Assembly: GCA_964422295.1 (NCBI GenBank)
Contig: CAYRAM010000004.1
Span: forward strand, 1 to 64,000
Reading direction: 5' to 3'
Length of the DNA: 64,000 nt
From: UBA12191 sp964422295
Lineage (GTDB): Bacteria > Planctomycetota > UBA8108 > UBA1146
Of the stretch, positions 7,895 through 16,367 are shown piece after piece; the stretch's first letter is position 1; every line of letters begins with the position of its first letter. The notes beneath the pieces are model-generated. The model made no database searches and was not told where the DNA came from. It saw only the letters and a program-made list of their open reading frames with translations. Position numbers and translations under genes: made by a program.

Positions 7895-8567
7895 CATTCC
7901 CCATACTGGCACGGTGACTGCGGCGAAGCGTCACCTGAGTGCCGATAAACTCCACCATTCTGGCCGCCAGCATCTCCTTGGAGATGGCGGGCAGATCGAT
8001 GGAAGGCTGACCCGGCTCGATCCAGATGTAGTCCCCCGTGGCCACACCCAGGTTGCCTGGCGAGTTGCAAAGTACCAGATCCAGACTTTTGTTCACGGCC
8101 TTTCGCCGAGCTTCTTCCTCTCCGGCATCGGCCTCAAGGGCGAATCCGACTAAAATTCGTGGACCGTGCTCGTCTTCCTTGTCGATGGAGCGATTTTTGA
8201 GGATGTCCGGATTGCGAACCAGCGACAGATTCCAATCCTCTGCTGATTTCTTCCTTTTTCCCGCAATTCGCTCTTCTGGGCGGTAATCACATACGGCAGC
8301 GGTGGCGACGAACGCATCCACTTGTGGCCACAATCGAGCAGTCAAGGCATCGAGATCCCGGGCAGTTTCAAAGGGGTGGTGGATCACTCCGGGGGGGATG
8401 GAGGCGGTCACAGGCCCGAGAGCCAAATGGACCTGCCAACCGCATTGCACCGCAGCCTTGGCCACTTCCAGACCCATACGCCCGCTGGCGGCATTGCTCA
8501 AAAAACGGACATCATCGATGGCTTCCCGCGATGGTCCCGCAGTGATCAGCAGGACCGGCGAATTCAC
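7863..8567 (-). CDS. coaB: CoaB, phosphopantothenate-cysteine ligase (separate protein)
   Basis: Joins cysteine to 4'-phosphopantothenate in coenzyme A synthesis. 234 residues from a GTG at 8567, whose last bases form a GTGA overlap with the coaC stop; AGGGAGC lies six bases before it. The frame stays open to 8603. The N-terminus LLITAGPSREAIDDVR and FLSNAASGRMG are the CoaB nucleotide-binding and substrate motifs. AAVCDYRP is followed by a lysine-rich segment and LVRNPDIL, all typical. In most bacteria this domain is fused behind CoaC; here the reading frames are distinct and translationally coupled. Confidence 0.92.
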   Translation of the reverse strand: MNSPVLLITAGPSREAIDDVRFLSNAASGRMGLEVAKAAVQCGWQVHLALGPVTASIPPGVIHHPFETARDLDALTARLWPQVDAFVATAAVCDYRPEERIAGKRKKSAEDWNLSLVRNPDILKNRSIDKEDEHGPRILVGFALEADAGEEEARRKAVNKSLDLVLCNSPGNLGVATGDYIWIEPGQPSIDLPAISKEMLAARMVEFIGTQVTLRRSHRASMGNDESESQQAQS

Positions 8568-9139
8568 GAAAGCTCCCTGTGACCGAGGATCTGATCGACA
8601 CAAGCATCGATCTCATCGAGATCGGCGAGACGACCGGGACCGACAGAACCGCATGCGAGATGGCCGACCCCGGGATCGATGATTTCTGCTCCACGATCAC
8701 GAAGAGTCTGGACGTTTGCCTGCACCGCAGGATTTCGCCACATGCGATCATTCATCGCCGGGCAGATCACCAAGGGACCTTCCCATGCAAGGGCGGTCAG
8801 GCAAACCGCATCATCGCCAAAACCCTGAGCCAATCGCGCCAGATGATCTGCGCTGGCGGGGGCGATCACAAAGAGATCTGCATCATCTCCTGATCCAATG
8901 TGCTCAGGACGATCGTCCACTCCCAGCGGTTGCCAAATTTCGGTGGTTACCGGTTGGCGTGTCACCGCCTCAAAGGTGAGTGGCTGAACAAACCTGCATG
9001 CAGATGGTGTCATTCTGACCCGAACCTTTGCCCCGCGCTGGGTCCAGCGAGATGCCAGGTCGGCAACCTTGTATGCGGCCACACCCCCGGTCACACCGAG
9101 GAGAAGTGTCCTATCGTGCCAGTGAGTTTGATCCGCCAT
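8564..9139 (-). CDS. coaC: CoaC, phosphopantothenoylcysteine decarboxylase (separate protein)
   Basis: FMN-dependent decarboxylase giving 4'-phosphopantetheine. 191 residues, the usual size for a stand-alone HFCD flavoprotein. Seen: LLLGVTGGVAAYK (FMN phosphate binding), the catalytic-histidine region PEHIGSGDDADLFVIAPAS, the substrate motif CPAMNDRMWRNPA, and CGSVGPGRLAD, which corresponds to the substrate-clamp region ending G-x-G-R-M in typical members (here GPGRL). It lies between rpoZ and coaB. The gmk-rpoZ-coaBC order is common in bacteria and supports the call. Confidence 0.93.
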   Translation of the reverse strand: MADQTHWHDRTLLLGVTGGVAAYKVADLASRWTQRGAKVRVRMTPSACRFVQPLTFEAVTRQPVTTEIWQPLGVDDRPEHIGSGDDADLFVIAPASADHLARLAQGFGDDAVCLTALAWEGPLVICPAMNDRMWRNPAVQANVQTLRDRGAEIIDPGVGHLACGSVGPGRLADLDEIDACVDQILGHRELS

Positions 9140-9190
9140 GATTCAAATAATACGGGCGAGGTCCATCCCCGACGCACCTCGCCCACTTTC

Positions 9191-9550
9191 CTACTCGCTG
9201 GTCGGATTGAGGAACTCGGAAAGCTCCTTGATCCGCTCTTCCTTGACCTTCTTGAGGTCTGAACCAAATACCTCGCGCTCCTCTTTGGAATCGCCTTCGC
9301 CGGAGAGTTTGCGCGCCTCGGAGAGGAAATTCTTTTCCTTCTCCTCAAGCTCTGCCAAGACCACTTTGTCCTGGAGAATCTCCTGGATGACAATTTCCTG
9401 AAGATCGGTGGAGGTGGTCTCGACGAGGGGTCGCGCCCCGCGCTTGAGTTCCACCATGCGCTTTTGCATCAGGGCGGTCAATTGCAGTTTTCCGCCCGTC
9501 TTTTCCACCAGCTGGTCCTCGATGTCGACGTCCAGCATCATGTCCTCCAT
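9191..9550 (-). CDS. rpoZ: RNA polymerase omega subunit
   Basis: Small subunit that helps RNA polymerase assembly by clamping the beta' C-terminus. 119 residues. Residues about 9-45 carry the omega core: DIEDQLVEKTGGKLQLTALMQKR followed by ELKRGARPLVE. The rest is a charged helical tail (LEEKEKNFLSEARKL), longer than in E. coli. Identification leans on the core pattern and on its position between gmk and coaC. ATGs at 9550, 9541 and 9538 compete; GGAGG lies inside the first codons and would favour 9538, giving 115 residues. Confidence 0.85.
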   Translation of the reverse strand: MEDMMLDVDIEDQLVEKTGGKLQLTALMQKRMVELKRGARPLVETTSTDLQEIVIQEILQDKVVLAELEEKEKNFLSEARKLSGEGDSKEEREVFGSDLKKVKEERIKELSEFLNPTSE

Positions 9551-9594
9551 CCTCGAAAAGGTCCCGCGAAAGACCTCTCCGCATCATTTATTAT

Positions 9595-10179
9595 TTACTG
9601 ACCATTTCTGCGCTGCCATTCCACCTCGATGATCCGGATCAACTGATCCGCGGCTGACTCGAGGTCATCATTGACAACGCTGTGGTCGTATTTGTTTTTC
9701 TGTTCCAACTCCACCCGGGCATTTTCCAGGCGCAGTTCCATTTCTTCGTTCGTTTCATCTCCACGTCCTGCGAGGCGCCGCCGCAACTCTTCCAGCCCCA
9801 GGGGCTCAAGAAAGACGTGCAGTGCATCCACCGACTGCAAGCGCAGATTTTCCGCACCCTGGACATCGATCAGCAGCAGTACGGCACGCGCCTCCTGTTG
9901 CTGCTTCTCGATATCCGCCCGAGGACTGCCGTAGAGGTTGCCATGAACCTCCGCGTACTCGAGAAATCCCCCCTCATCGATGCGTTTTTCAAACGCCTCC
10001 CGATCGAGGAAGTGATAGTCGATACCGTTCCGTTCCCCTTTGCGAGGGGACCGGGTCGTTGCGGTGATCGCGCGGACATAATTGCCCTTTGCGATAACAC
10101 ACTCACTGACAGCAGTCTTGCCGACCCCCGAAGGGCCGGAGAGCACTACCAGAACTCCGGGAGCCGGCGACGGTTCCAT
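9595..10179 (-). CDS. gmk: Guanylate kinase
   Basis: Phosphorylates GMP to GDP. 194 residues, normal length. P-loop LSGPSGVGKTAV at about residues 13-24; GMP-binding TTRSPRKGERNGIDYHFL at about 41-58; EYAEVHGNLYG at about 73-83; LLLIDVQGAENLR (Walker B-like) after that; and the C-terminal SVVNDDLESA motif. It follows yicC by about 75 bases and precedes rpoZ by about 45, in the usual bacterial order. Confidence 0.96.
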   Translation of the reverse strand: MEPSPAPGVLVVLSGPSGVGKTAVSECVIAKGNYVRAITATTRSPRKGERNGIDYHFLDREAFEKRIDEGGFLEYAEVHGNLYGSPRADIEKQQQEARAVLLLIDVQGAENLRLQSVDALHVFLEPLGLEELRRRLAGRGDETNEEMELRLENARVELEQKNKYDHSVVNDDLESAADQLIRIIEVEWQRRNGQ

Positions 10180-10255
10180 CGTGGCGGCACCCTTTCCAAT
10201 CGATCCTCATCGATCCCGCATCGATCCATCAGGACGGGATCAATCATCATTCAAT

Positions 10256-11125
10256 TCACTCGATGTTTTGCGTCTGCTCACGCAGACGATCCACGTTTAC
10301 CTTGATCCCCACCACGGTGTGGGCGAGATCATGCCGGGGAAGTTTTGACGTCATCGTATTCGCTTCCCTGAACATCTCCTGGGTCAGGAAATCGAGCCTT
10401 CTGCCGACCCTGCCTCCATCTGCCACCACCTTGCGATACTCAGTCAGGTGTCCGCGCAAGCGCGACAACTCTTCGGTGATATCTGACCTCTCGGTCAAAA
10501 CCCCGACTTCACGGAGGAGATCCTTGGAGTCGATATCGCCTCCGGCGGATTCGACCAACTGCTGGATCCGATCGCTGTAACGATCGCGGAGCCACTCCAT
10601 CACCTCCGGAAGCGATGATTCGATCTCATCGAGGGCAGATTCTGTTTCTTTGAGGATTCGGGCAAATTCATCCCGAAGTCGCTCGCCTTCATTTTCTTGC
10701 ATCCTCCGCAGGTCGGCGATGGCTGCCTCTACCGCTTCCAACAACTGCTGATCAGTCTCCTCACTGACGCTGGCTCTGGAAGAGGAAGCCTCATGCAGCG
10801 AGACCACCTCCATAAATCTCACCTCTTGATCCGGGGCGATGTCATCCCGGAGACGACACAACTGCTGATAGCGAGAGGCGATGGCGTCGCCATCGAGGGG
10901 AGAACCGACAGCACCCAATTCCTCAACAAAGACGGAGAGATGGACCGCACCCCTCCCGATCTTTTCACGAAGCAAGGCATCGACCTTGCCCTGGAGCGGG
11001 GCGAAGCAATCAGGGAGATGATAGGACGATTTGAGATAGCGATGATTGACCGATCTCAACTCGACCTTGACCCGCAGGTCGCTCCCCTTCACATCTCCGG
11101 AACCAAATCCGGTCATACTGCGCAT
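10256..11125 (-). CDS. yicC: YicC family endoribonuclease-like protein
   Basis: 289 residues from the ATG at 11125, which starts MRSMTGFGSG as the family does; the open frame upstream to 11401 runs antisense-like through secG and is not used. Seen: VELRSVNHRYLK near the N-terminus, an acidic helical middle, and at the C-terminus LTERSDITEELSRLRGHL and GRRLDFLTQEMFREANT, the two family signatures with acidic residues thought to bind metal. E. coli YicC is reported as an endoribonuclease acting on small RNAs. It lies 16 bases after secG and just before gmk, a frequent neighbour. Confidence 0.93.
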   Translation of the reverse strand: MRSMTGFGSGDVKGSDLRVKVELRSVNHRYLKSSYHLPDCFAPLQGKVDALLREKIGRGAVHLSVFVEELGAVGSPLDGDAIASRYQQLCRLRDDIAPDQEVRFMEVVSLHEASSSRASVSEETDQQLLEAVEAAIADLRRMQENEGERLRDEFARILKETESALDEIESSLPEVMEWLRDRYSDRIQQLVESAGGDIDSKDLLREVGVLTERSDITEELSRLRGHLTEYRKVVADGGRVGRRLDFLTQEMFREANTMTSKLPRHDLAHTVVGIKVNVDRLREQTQNIE

Positions 11126-11141
11126 TGGAGAAGCCAAAGTC

Positions 11142-11723
11142 TTATCTCTGTCCCGTCTCGTCACCGGGAGTACCGGTTTCTGTTGCAGGAGCGGCATCCG
11201 TCGATGGCTCTGCTCCGGCAGCGCTTTCATCGGTACTGCTTTCATCGGCACCGCCTTTATCGGTACTGCCATCATCGGTGCCGTTTTCTCCGTCGCTGCT
11301 TTCATCTGCACCGTCGGTGGCCGTCTCTTCAGTAGAGCCAGCGCCATCGGTCGCACCCTCCGAATCGGTGCCAGCGTTGTCATCGGTGGCCGTGTCATCA
11401 CCGAGAGCGTCCCCCAAGCCCGAATCTTCCCCGGTCGTAGAGGTCACCGCTGGATTCATGGGATCGTCCTCCGTCATCATCGAACCGGAGCTTTCCTCCT
11501 TGGCGAGAATGCTCACACCGATACACAGCCCGAAAAAGATCAACGCCAAAAAGCGGGTCAACTTTGCAATCCCGCTCGTGGGGCTGGTGCCCAGCATCTG
11601 ACTGTCACCCCCGAGACCAAAGGCACCGGAAAGGCCAGCCTGCTTCGGTTCCTGGAGCAAGATGGCGAGTCCCATCAGCACCGAAACGAAACCTAGAAGA
11701 ACGTACAGAATCGAAATCAACAC
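11142..11723 (-). CDS. secG: SecG, protein translocase subunit with long acidic tail
   Basis: Small membrane subunit of the SecYEG channel. 193 residues from a GTG at 11723 with GAGGTGAAG before it. The first 75 residues are ordinary SecG: helix one ILYVLLGFVSVLMGLAILLQ, the conserved glycine-rich loop GLSGAFGLGGDSQML, and helix two TRFLALIFFGLCIGVSIL. The remaining roughly 115 residues are low complexity, made of D, E, T, S, G and A, far beyond the usual SecG length. By topology this tail faces the periplasm. It sits between tpiA (13 bases) and yicC (16 bases), a common tpiA-secG arrangement. Confidence 0.93.
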   Translation of the reverse strand: MLISILYVLLGFVSVLMGLAILLQEPKQAGLSGAFGLGGDSQMLGTSPTSGIAKLTRFLALIFFGLCIGVSILAKEESSGSMMTEDDPMNPAVTSTTGEDSGLGDALGDDTATDDNAGTDSEGATDGAGSTEETATDGADESSDGENGTDDGSTDKGGADESSTDESAAGAEPSTDAAPATETGTPGDETGQR

Positions 11724-11736
11724 GACTTCACCTCAT

Positions 11737-12546
11737 TCATGAAGTTTTTGGCTCGCGATCTCCGCGACACGCAATACCCGCATCCACAATTTCCAAGAAG
11801 CTCTTCGCTTCCAGACTGGCACCACCAACAAGGGCACCATCGACATCGTCGAGACCCAAAAGGTCTGCGGCGTTTTCCGCCTTGACGCTGCCACCGTAGA
11901 GCAGCGGAGTTGCCTCTGCGCCTGCTCCCCGAAGTTCGCAGAGACGGTTTCTGAGAAAACCGTGAACCTCTGCCACCTGTTCCACTGTCGCCGTCACTCC
12001 TGTACCGATCGCCCAGACCGGCTCGTAAGCAACGACGGGAATTTCTCCCTCTTCGCAGAGAGAGAGTCCCTTCTCCAATTGCTCGCCAACGACCTTGCTC
12101 GTATCCTCGCTCTGCCGTTGGGCAAGCGTTTCACCGATGCACAGCACCGGTTTGAGATCATGATTCAACGCCTGCCGAACCCGGCGAGCGACACTGTCAT
12201 CGTCAACACCGAAGAGGGTTCTTCTCTCCGAATGACCGACCAGGCACCACTGTGCTCCAAAGTCTCTGACCAGTTCTGCGCCCACCTCTCCGGTGAACGC
12301 TCCACGGGAACACTCTGACACGCACTGTGATCCCCAGCCAACTGCGGATGCATCCGCATCCAGGGAAGCGATCCAGCCGAGCCATGGCAGCGGCGGAAAG
12401 ATGAGCACCTCGACTTCGCCGGGGTCTCCATCCATCTTTGATCGACGTTCCTCGACCCCTTCACTGACTTCCCGCCAAAGCGATTCGCCAGTGGAACGAT
12501 CCGGGTTGTGCTTCCAGTTCCCCGCGATAATGGTCGGTCTGATCAA
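11737..12546 (-). CDS. tpiA: Triosephosphate isomerase
   Basis: Interconverts glyceraldehyde 3-phosphate and dihydroxyacetone phosphate. 269 residues from the TTG at 12546, which has GGGAGAG in front of it; another TTG at 12567 has no such site. Catalytic lysine in AGNWKHN, histidine in VGHSERR, glutamate in AYEPVWAIGTG with loop 6 following, and the phosphate-binding YGGSVK. All residues needed are present. First gene of the tight minus-strand run. Confidence 0.96.
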   Translation of the reverse strand: MIRPTIIAGNWKHNPDRSTGESLWREVSEGVEERRSKMDGDPGEVEVLIFPPLPWLGWIASLDADASAVGWGSQCVSECSRGAFTGEVGAELVRDFGAQWCLVGHSERRTLFGVDDDSVARRVRQALNHDLKPVLCIGETLAQRQSEDTSKVVGEQLEKGLSLCEEGEIPVVAYEPVWAIGTGVTATVEQVAEVHGFLRNRLCELRGAGAEATPLLYGGSVKAENAADLLGLDDVDGALVGGASLEAKSFLEIVDAGIACRGDREPKTS

Positions 12547-12742
12547 ATCTCTCCCGTGGGCCTGCAACCCGCCCGGACAACCGCATCCGTAGCCCCGAAA
12601 ATGGGCCTATCGGTTCCTTCTCCGGGATCCACATCCTAGCGGGATCCAGTGGAAAGGGGAATCAAAGTGGGACCGGGCACAAGCAGATCAGAGTACCGTT
12701 GCTGCCAAAGTGAGTCAACCTGTTGCCATTATTGGATTTCCG

Positions 12743-13468
12743 TCACCGCGCCGGGGGCTGCAAAGGGCGGATTTCAACCTCGCTGAGGAGTGTGCCCGGG
12801 GGGGCTTCCAACTGCTGTTCGATGACCCGTGCAATTTCCACTGGATCGAGCGGATCCGCCGCAGATGCGGTCTCAGCGGCATTTGAAGTCGATTCCTCGG
12901 CGATCGAACCGGGGTGGATCAGGCTCACCCGGATCCCCTGGTGGCGCAATTCCCCGAATACTGACCGGCTCCAGCCCACCAATGCGTGTTTTGCTGCGGC
13001 GTATGCAGCTCCTCCAGGAAGGGGCCGAATCCCCGAGATCGACGAAATCTGTATTAGGGAGGCTTTTTTCGATCTCTTCAGGTGTGGCAGTGCAGCCAAA
13101 CTCGAATTGACCGCAGTCATCAAGTTCTGTTGAACAACCGCCAGGAATTGATCCGACTGCATCTCTTCGAAAGGCTCGAAGTGCACCTTGCCAGCATTAT
13201 TGACCAGGGCATCGATTCCCCCGAGTTTTCCTGCGAGGGCATCGATCGCAGCGCGAGCGGCGACCGCATCGGTCAGATCGGCCACTTCCGCGGCCTCAAC
13301 CCTGCTCCCGTCCAACAACTCTCCGATGGCCTTCCGGTTGCGAGCCACGACACCGACACGCCAATCTGCTCCAGCCAGATGGCGGGCGATCACCCGACCC
13401 AATCCGCGACTGGCACCGGTCACGATCACCCTCCGGCAGACGGCATCTGTGGATCCAGGTTCGGTCAT
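12743..13468 (-). CDS. Short-chain dehydrogenase/reductase
   Basis: NAD(P)-dependent oxidoreductase of the classical SDR type, 241 residues. Start ATG at 13468 is preceded by GAGAGGTG; the frame extends five codons upstream to a TTG. Cofactor site TGASRGLG, arginine after the second strand (VVARN) suggesting NADPH, NNAG motif, catalytic serine in QISSISG, and Y-x-x-x-K in AAYAAAKHAL, followed by IHPGS. The substrate cannot be inferred. It is separated from tpiA by about 195 bases in which no other feature was seen. Confidence 0.9.
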   Translation of the reverse strand: MTEPGSTDAVCRRVIVTGASRGLGRVIARHLAGADWRVGVVARNRKAIGELLDGSRVEAAEVADLTDAVAARAAIDALAGKLGGIDALVNNAGKVHFEPFEEMQSDQFLAVVQQNLMTAVNSSLAALPHLKRSKKASLIQISSISGIRPLPGGAAYAAAKHALVGWSRSVFGELRHQGIRVSLIHPGSIAEESTSNAAETASAADPLDPVEIARVIEQQLEAPPGTLLSEVEIRPLQPPAR

Positions 13469-13596
13469 CGAATCACCTCTCAATCACGCTTCCCGGTTCA
13501 CCATGAGGGGAATCGCAAACCTCCTCGAAATGCTGATCGGATCATGTTTCCCCCCCTCGCCAAGGGTAACATGGAGATTCCACGAGAGGAGTCCCG

Positions 13597-14394
13597 ATGA
13601 GTTTTCCATTTGCCCCCGACTCGAGAGCGATCATCGGTGTGGTGCATTTGCAGCCTCTCCCTGGCAGCCCCGCTCACCAGCAATCGAGGAATCAAATTTT
13701 TGACCACGCTCTCGCCGATGCAGAAACCCTCATCGCCGGAGGAGCGAGCGGAATCATCGTTGAGAACTTCGGAGATGCTCCCTTTTTTCCCTCAAGGGTT
13801 CCCCCTACCACCATCGCCGAAATGACGGTGATCGTAAAAGCCATCACCCAACTGTCCTCATCGATTCCAGTGGGAGTCAACGTTTTGCGCAATGACGCAT
13901 CCGCAGCCCTTGCAATTGCCAGCGCCAGCGACGCTTGTTTCATTCGAGTCAACGTTCATACCTCGGCAATGCTGACCGATCAGGGCTGGATCGAGGGACA
14001 AGCGCATCAAACCTTGCGGGATAGAAAATCCTGGGATGCAGAATCCATCTCCATCGCCGCAGATGTCGGAGTCAAACATGCGGTCAGGCCCTCCGGATTT
14101 GATATTTGCCAGGCGGCCAGGGATGTCGCGCTGCGGGGTCAAGCGGGTGCGGTCATCGTGACCGGAGCAGCGACCGGTTCCGCCGTCGATTTTGATGAAC
14201 TTCAGCAGGTGCGGGAGGCAGTTCCGCAAACTCCTCTGCTGATCGGTTCCGGAGTCGATGCGGATAATATCGCAACCCTTCTGAATTGCGCAGACGCAGT
14301 GATCGTCGGAACGAGCCTCAAGAAGGATGGGCGCATCGATGCTCCTGTTGAAGAGAATCGGGTTCGCAAACTGGTGGATCTGGCAAACTCCTGA
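13597..14394 (+). CDS. BtpA/SgcQ family TIM-barrel protein
   Basis: 265 residues. IIGVVHLQPLPGSP at the N-terminus, GASGIIVENFGDAPFF, then PVGVNVLRNDASAALAIA, IRVNVHTSAM, VTGAATGSAVD and DAVIVGTSLKKDG are the successive strands of the BtpA barrel family. In cyanobacteria BtpA stabilises photosystem I. In other bacteria and archaea relatives such as SgcQ are of uncertain function, possibly sugar-phosphate or nucleoside related. A clear AGAGGAG site precedes the ATG. Stands alone, divergent from the SDR gene and convergent with the gene ending at 14421. Confidence 0.9.
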   Translation: MSFPFAPDSRAIIGVVHLQPLPGSPAHQQSRNQIFDHALADAETLIAGGASGIIVENFGDAPFFPSRVPPTTIAEMTVIVKAITQLSSSIPVGVNVLRNDASAALAIASASDACFIRVNVHTSAMLTDQGWIEGQAHQTLRDRKSWDAESISIAADVGVKHAVRPSGFDICQAARDVALRGQAGAVIVTGAATGSAVDFDELQQVREAVPQTPLLIGSGVDADNIATLLNCADAVIVGTSLKKDGRIDAPVEENRVRKLVDLANS

Positions 14395-14420
14395 TCGGCG
14401 AGCGATCGGAAAGTTGCTTC

Positions 14421-15272
14421 TCAATCCGCGGGTGCGTATTTGCCATCGGGAAGATTCGAAGCCCAGCGATACTCAGCATCGGTTAGCAGTGCTGTGAGCC
14501 AAGGGTCCTTTTCACGCATCTTTTTCTCAGTGTTCAATTGCCACTCCCTGGCAATTTCCCTTCCCCGTTCGGGATCGGCTTGGGCTCCCAAGAGCGAAGT
14601 CAGCCCCCAATAGAGATACTCCACCGCCATGCAACCATATTCACAACTGCGATCATCGTAGTGAAACCAGGCTTCCTTTGGATATCTGCGCGGCACCCTG
14701 GGGAGGTGTCCTCCTCTGGCCCGATCGAGACAATCGGTCAGCGATGTTCCCGGAAGTGTTCCAAAAACTCTCGGATACGCCTCGGCGTAACCCATGGTGA
14801 CCAGATGCAGAACTTCCTCGATGGTCGCATCGAACTCCCCGGTTGGCAGAGTTTCCGACTCGAACTGCCCCTGCAGATATCGATAGTCGTACATCTCGGC
14901 CCCAGATCGATCCAGTCGCTCCATTTCCCTTTCTGAAGTGAACAAGATCATCGCCATTGCACGTGAAGCCATCGCTTCCACCACTTTGGGATTATCCGGC
15001 TTCCCATCTTCATCATTGTCCAGATACTCGGCGAGCACGGCGGCCACATGTCGATGCTTTTCCGAGTCGAAACCTGAAACCGCGAGAACGGGGATCCCGA
15101 AGACTGAAATCGATTTCTCAAATGCCGAAGATATCTTTTGGAAGCGCTCCGGGACCTTTCCAGAAATCAGATCGGGCGTAACCACTTCTACGGGATCTGC
15201 CGGGGAAGGCTTTTCATCCGCCGATGCGACAGCTACCGTCAGAAGTCCGCAAATCAACGTCATGCTCAACAT
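14421..15272 (-). CDS. Secreted protein of unknown function with an EF-hand-like loop
   Basis: 283 residues; signal peptide at about 1-19 (MTLICGLLTVAVASA). The mature part has a D-x-D-x-DG-x-x-D loop (LDNDEDGKPDN, about residues 85-95) that could bind calcium, a helical EEVLHLVTMGYAEAYP segment, and four cysteines near FHYDDRSCEYGCMAVEYLYWG. No known domain recognised. GGAGGAGG sits before the ATG, and the ATG overlaps the stop of the preceding gene in ATGTTGA, so the two are translationally coupled. The glutamate/histidine-rich helix could be a metal site; that is a guess. Confidence 0.6.
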   Translation of the reverse strand: MLSMTLICGLLTVAVASADEKPSPADPVEVVTPDLISGKVPERFQKISSAFEKSISVFGIPVLAVSGFDSEKHRHVAAVLAEYLDNDEDGKPDNPKVVEAMASRAMAMILFTSEREMERLDRSGAEMYDYRYLQGQFESETLPTGEFDATIEEVLHLVTMGYAEAYPRVFGTLPGTSLTDCLDRARGGHLPRVPRRYPKEAWFHYDDRSCEYGCMAVEYLYWGLTSLLGAQADPERGREIAREWQLNTEKKMREKDPWLTALLTDAEYRWASNLPDGKYAPAD

Positions 15273-15637
15273 GATTCCTCCTCCGACTGCCAGATTTGCA
15301 ACTGGGCAATATTGGTTTTCACCAGCGTCATTCCCCGATCAAGCAATCGCTGGCTGATCACTGCGATCATCTCCTGGACCACCGGCCCCTTTTCGAGGTG
15401 GGGATCACCCACACACTTGACTGTCAGCGAACTGCCCTTGTCTTCGACGACGATAAAAAAGGACTGGGTCACTCCGAGATCGATGGCGATGCAGCGAAAC
15501 AGCAATTGCTGCCGATCATTCCTCATGAAACAGGCGCAATAATTCTGGATCTTCGCCCCGTGGACTTCCTTGTGGGGGACAAACTCACCCCAGATCTCGT
15601 CGAGGCTCAGTTGCCCCTGCAGAATTGCATGTGGCAT
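15266..15637 (-). CDS. Small protein of unknown function
   Basis: 123 residues, no export signal. Well-placed GGAGGAG before the ATG. It reads as an alternating alpha/beta protein: AILQGQLSLDEIWGEF, then LLFRCIAIDLGVTQSFFIVVEDKGSSLTVKCVGD written as consecutive strands, and a C-terminal helix VVQEMIAVISQRLLDRG. It overlaps the secreted protein gene at 14421-15272 by seven bases and is co-transcribed with it. It might be a partner or chaperone of that protein; there is no direct support. Confidence 0.5.
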   Translation of the reverse strand: MPHAILQGQLSLDEIWGEFVPHKEVHGAKIQNYCACFMRNDRQQLLFRCIAIDLGVTQSFFIVVEDKGSSLTVKCVGDPHLEKGPVVQEMIAVISQRLLDRGMTLVKTNIAQLQIWQSEEESC

Positions 15638-15803
15638 GAGAACTCCTCCGTCCGTAGACGTTGCCGCCTCCCCCGAGGTTGATTATCGTGACAGGACCGC
15701 GCCCAGAGCAAGTGTCCCCACTGAAACTTCATCGAGTTCAAACACTTCTGAAGGGCCGTTGAGGCTGGACCTTGAAACCGAAGCGCATCAGGAGATCGAA
15801 AAT

Positions 15804-16367
15804 ATGGCCAACTTCCACAACGATAGTTCTTCTGACGATCTCTCTGCGGATCTCCGCATCGGTGAGAGTTTCCACCGCCACGAAAACTGGTATCACGCCG
15901 GGAGCGCAACCATCGTCGGCGACGTTCACCTCGGAGATGACTGCAGCATATGGTACGGCGCTGTCCTGCGAGGGGACGACGCCCGGATTACGATGGGAGA
16001 AAGAGTCAATGTTCAGGACCTGTGCATGGTCCATGCAGACCCCGGTAAACCACTGACCATCGGTCACGACGTCACCATCGGTCACGGGGCAATCATTCAT
16101 TGTGTCAACATCGGTTCCCAAACCCTCATCGGAATGGGTTCCGTACTCCTCGAAGATGTGGAAATTGGTGACCACTGCCTGATCGCTGCGGGCGCAGTGA
16201 TTCCCCCGGGAAGTCACATTCCCGATGATTCCCTGGTCGTCGGTGTCCCCGGCAAAGTGGTTCGGGAAGTAACCCTTGAAGAAAAGGAAAGTTTCATCCG
16301 ATCCGCTCGCAAGTACGCCAATAACGCCCACGACTTTCATCGCCGCTATGGAATAGGGGAACGATGA
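15804..16367 (+). CDS. Gamma-carbonic-anhydrase-like hexapeptide repeat protein
   Basis: 187 residues. Left-handed beta-helix of hexapeptide repeats (IVGDVHLGDDCSIWYGAVLRGD and following). The three histidines that bind metal in the YrdA/PaaY/CcmM group are present in CMVHADPG and IGHGAIIHC. C-terminal SLVVGVPGKVVREV and a helix follow. The open frame extends upstream to 15570, but AGGAG nine bases before the ATG at 15804 fixes the start. Many members have no proven carbonic anhydrase activity. It is first in an operon whose next gene overlaps by four bases (ATGA). Confidence 0.9.
   Translation: MANFHNDSSSDDLSADLRIGESFHRHENWYHAGSATIVGDVHLGDDCSIWYGAVLRGDDARITMGERVNVQDLCMVHADPGKPLTIGHDVTIGHGAIIHCVNIGSQTLIGMGSVLLEDVEIGDHCLIAAGAVIPPGSHIPDDSLVVGVPGKVVREVTLEEKESFIRSARKYANNAHDFHRRYGIGER

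Noticed and set aside
7863..9139. Sequencing frameshift in a fused coaBC
   Set aside because: Both parts have complete domain ends, and the GTGA overlap with its own ribosome site looks like a genuine gene border.
11125..11401. YicC N-terminal extension
   Set aside because: It lies within secG in another frame and has low-complexity content; the family start MRSMTGFG is at 11125.
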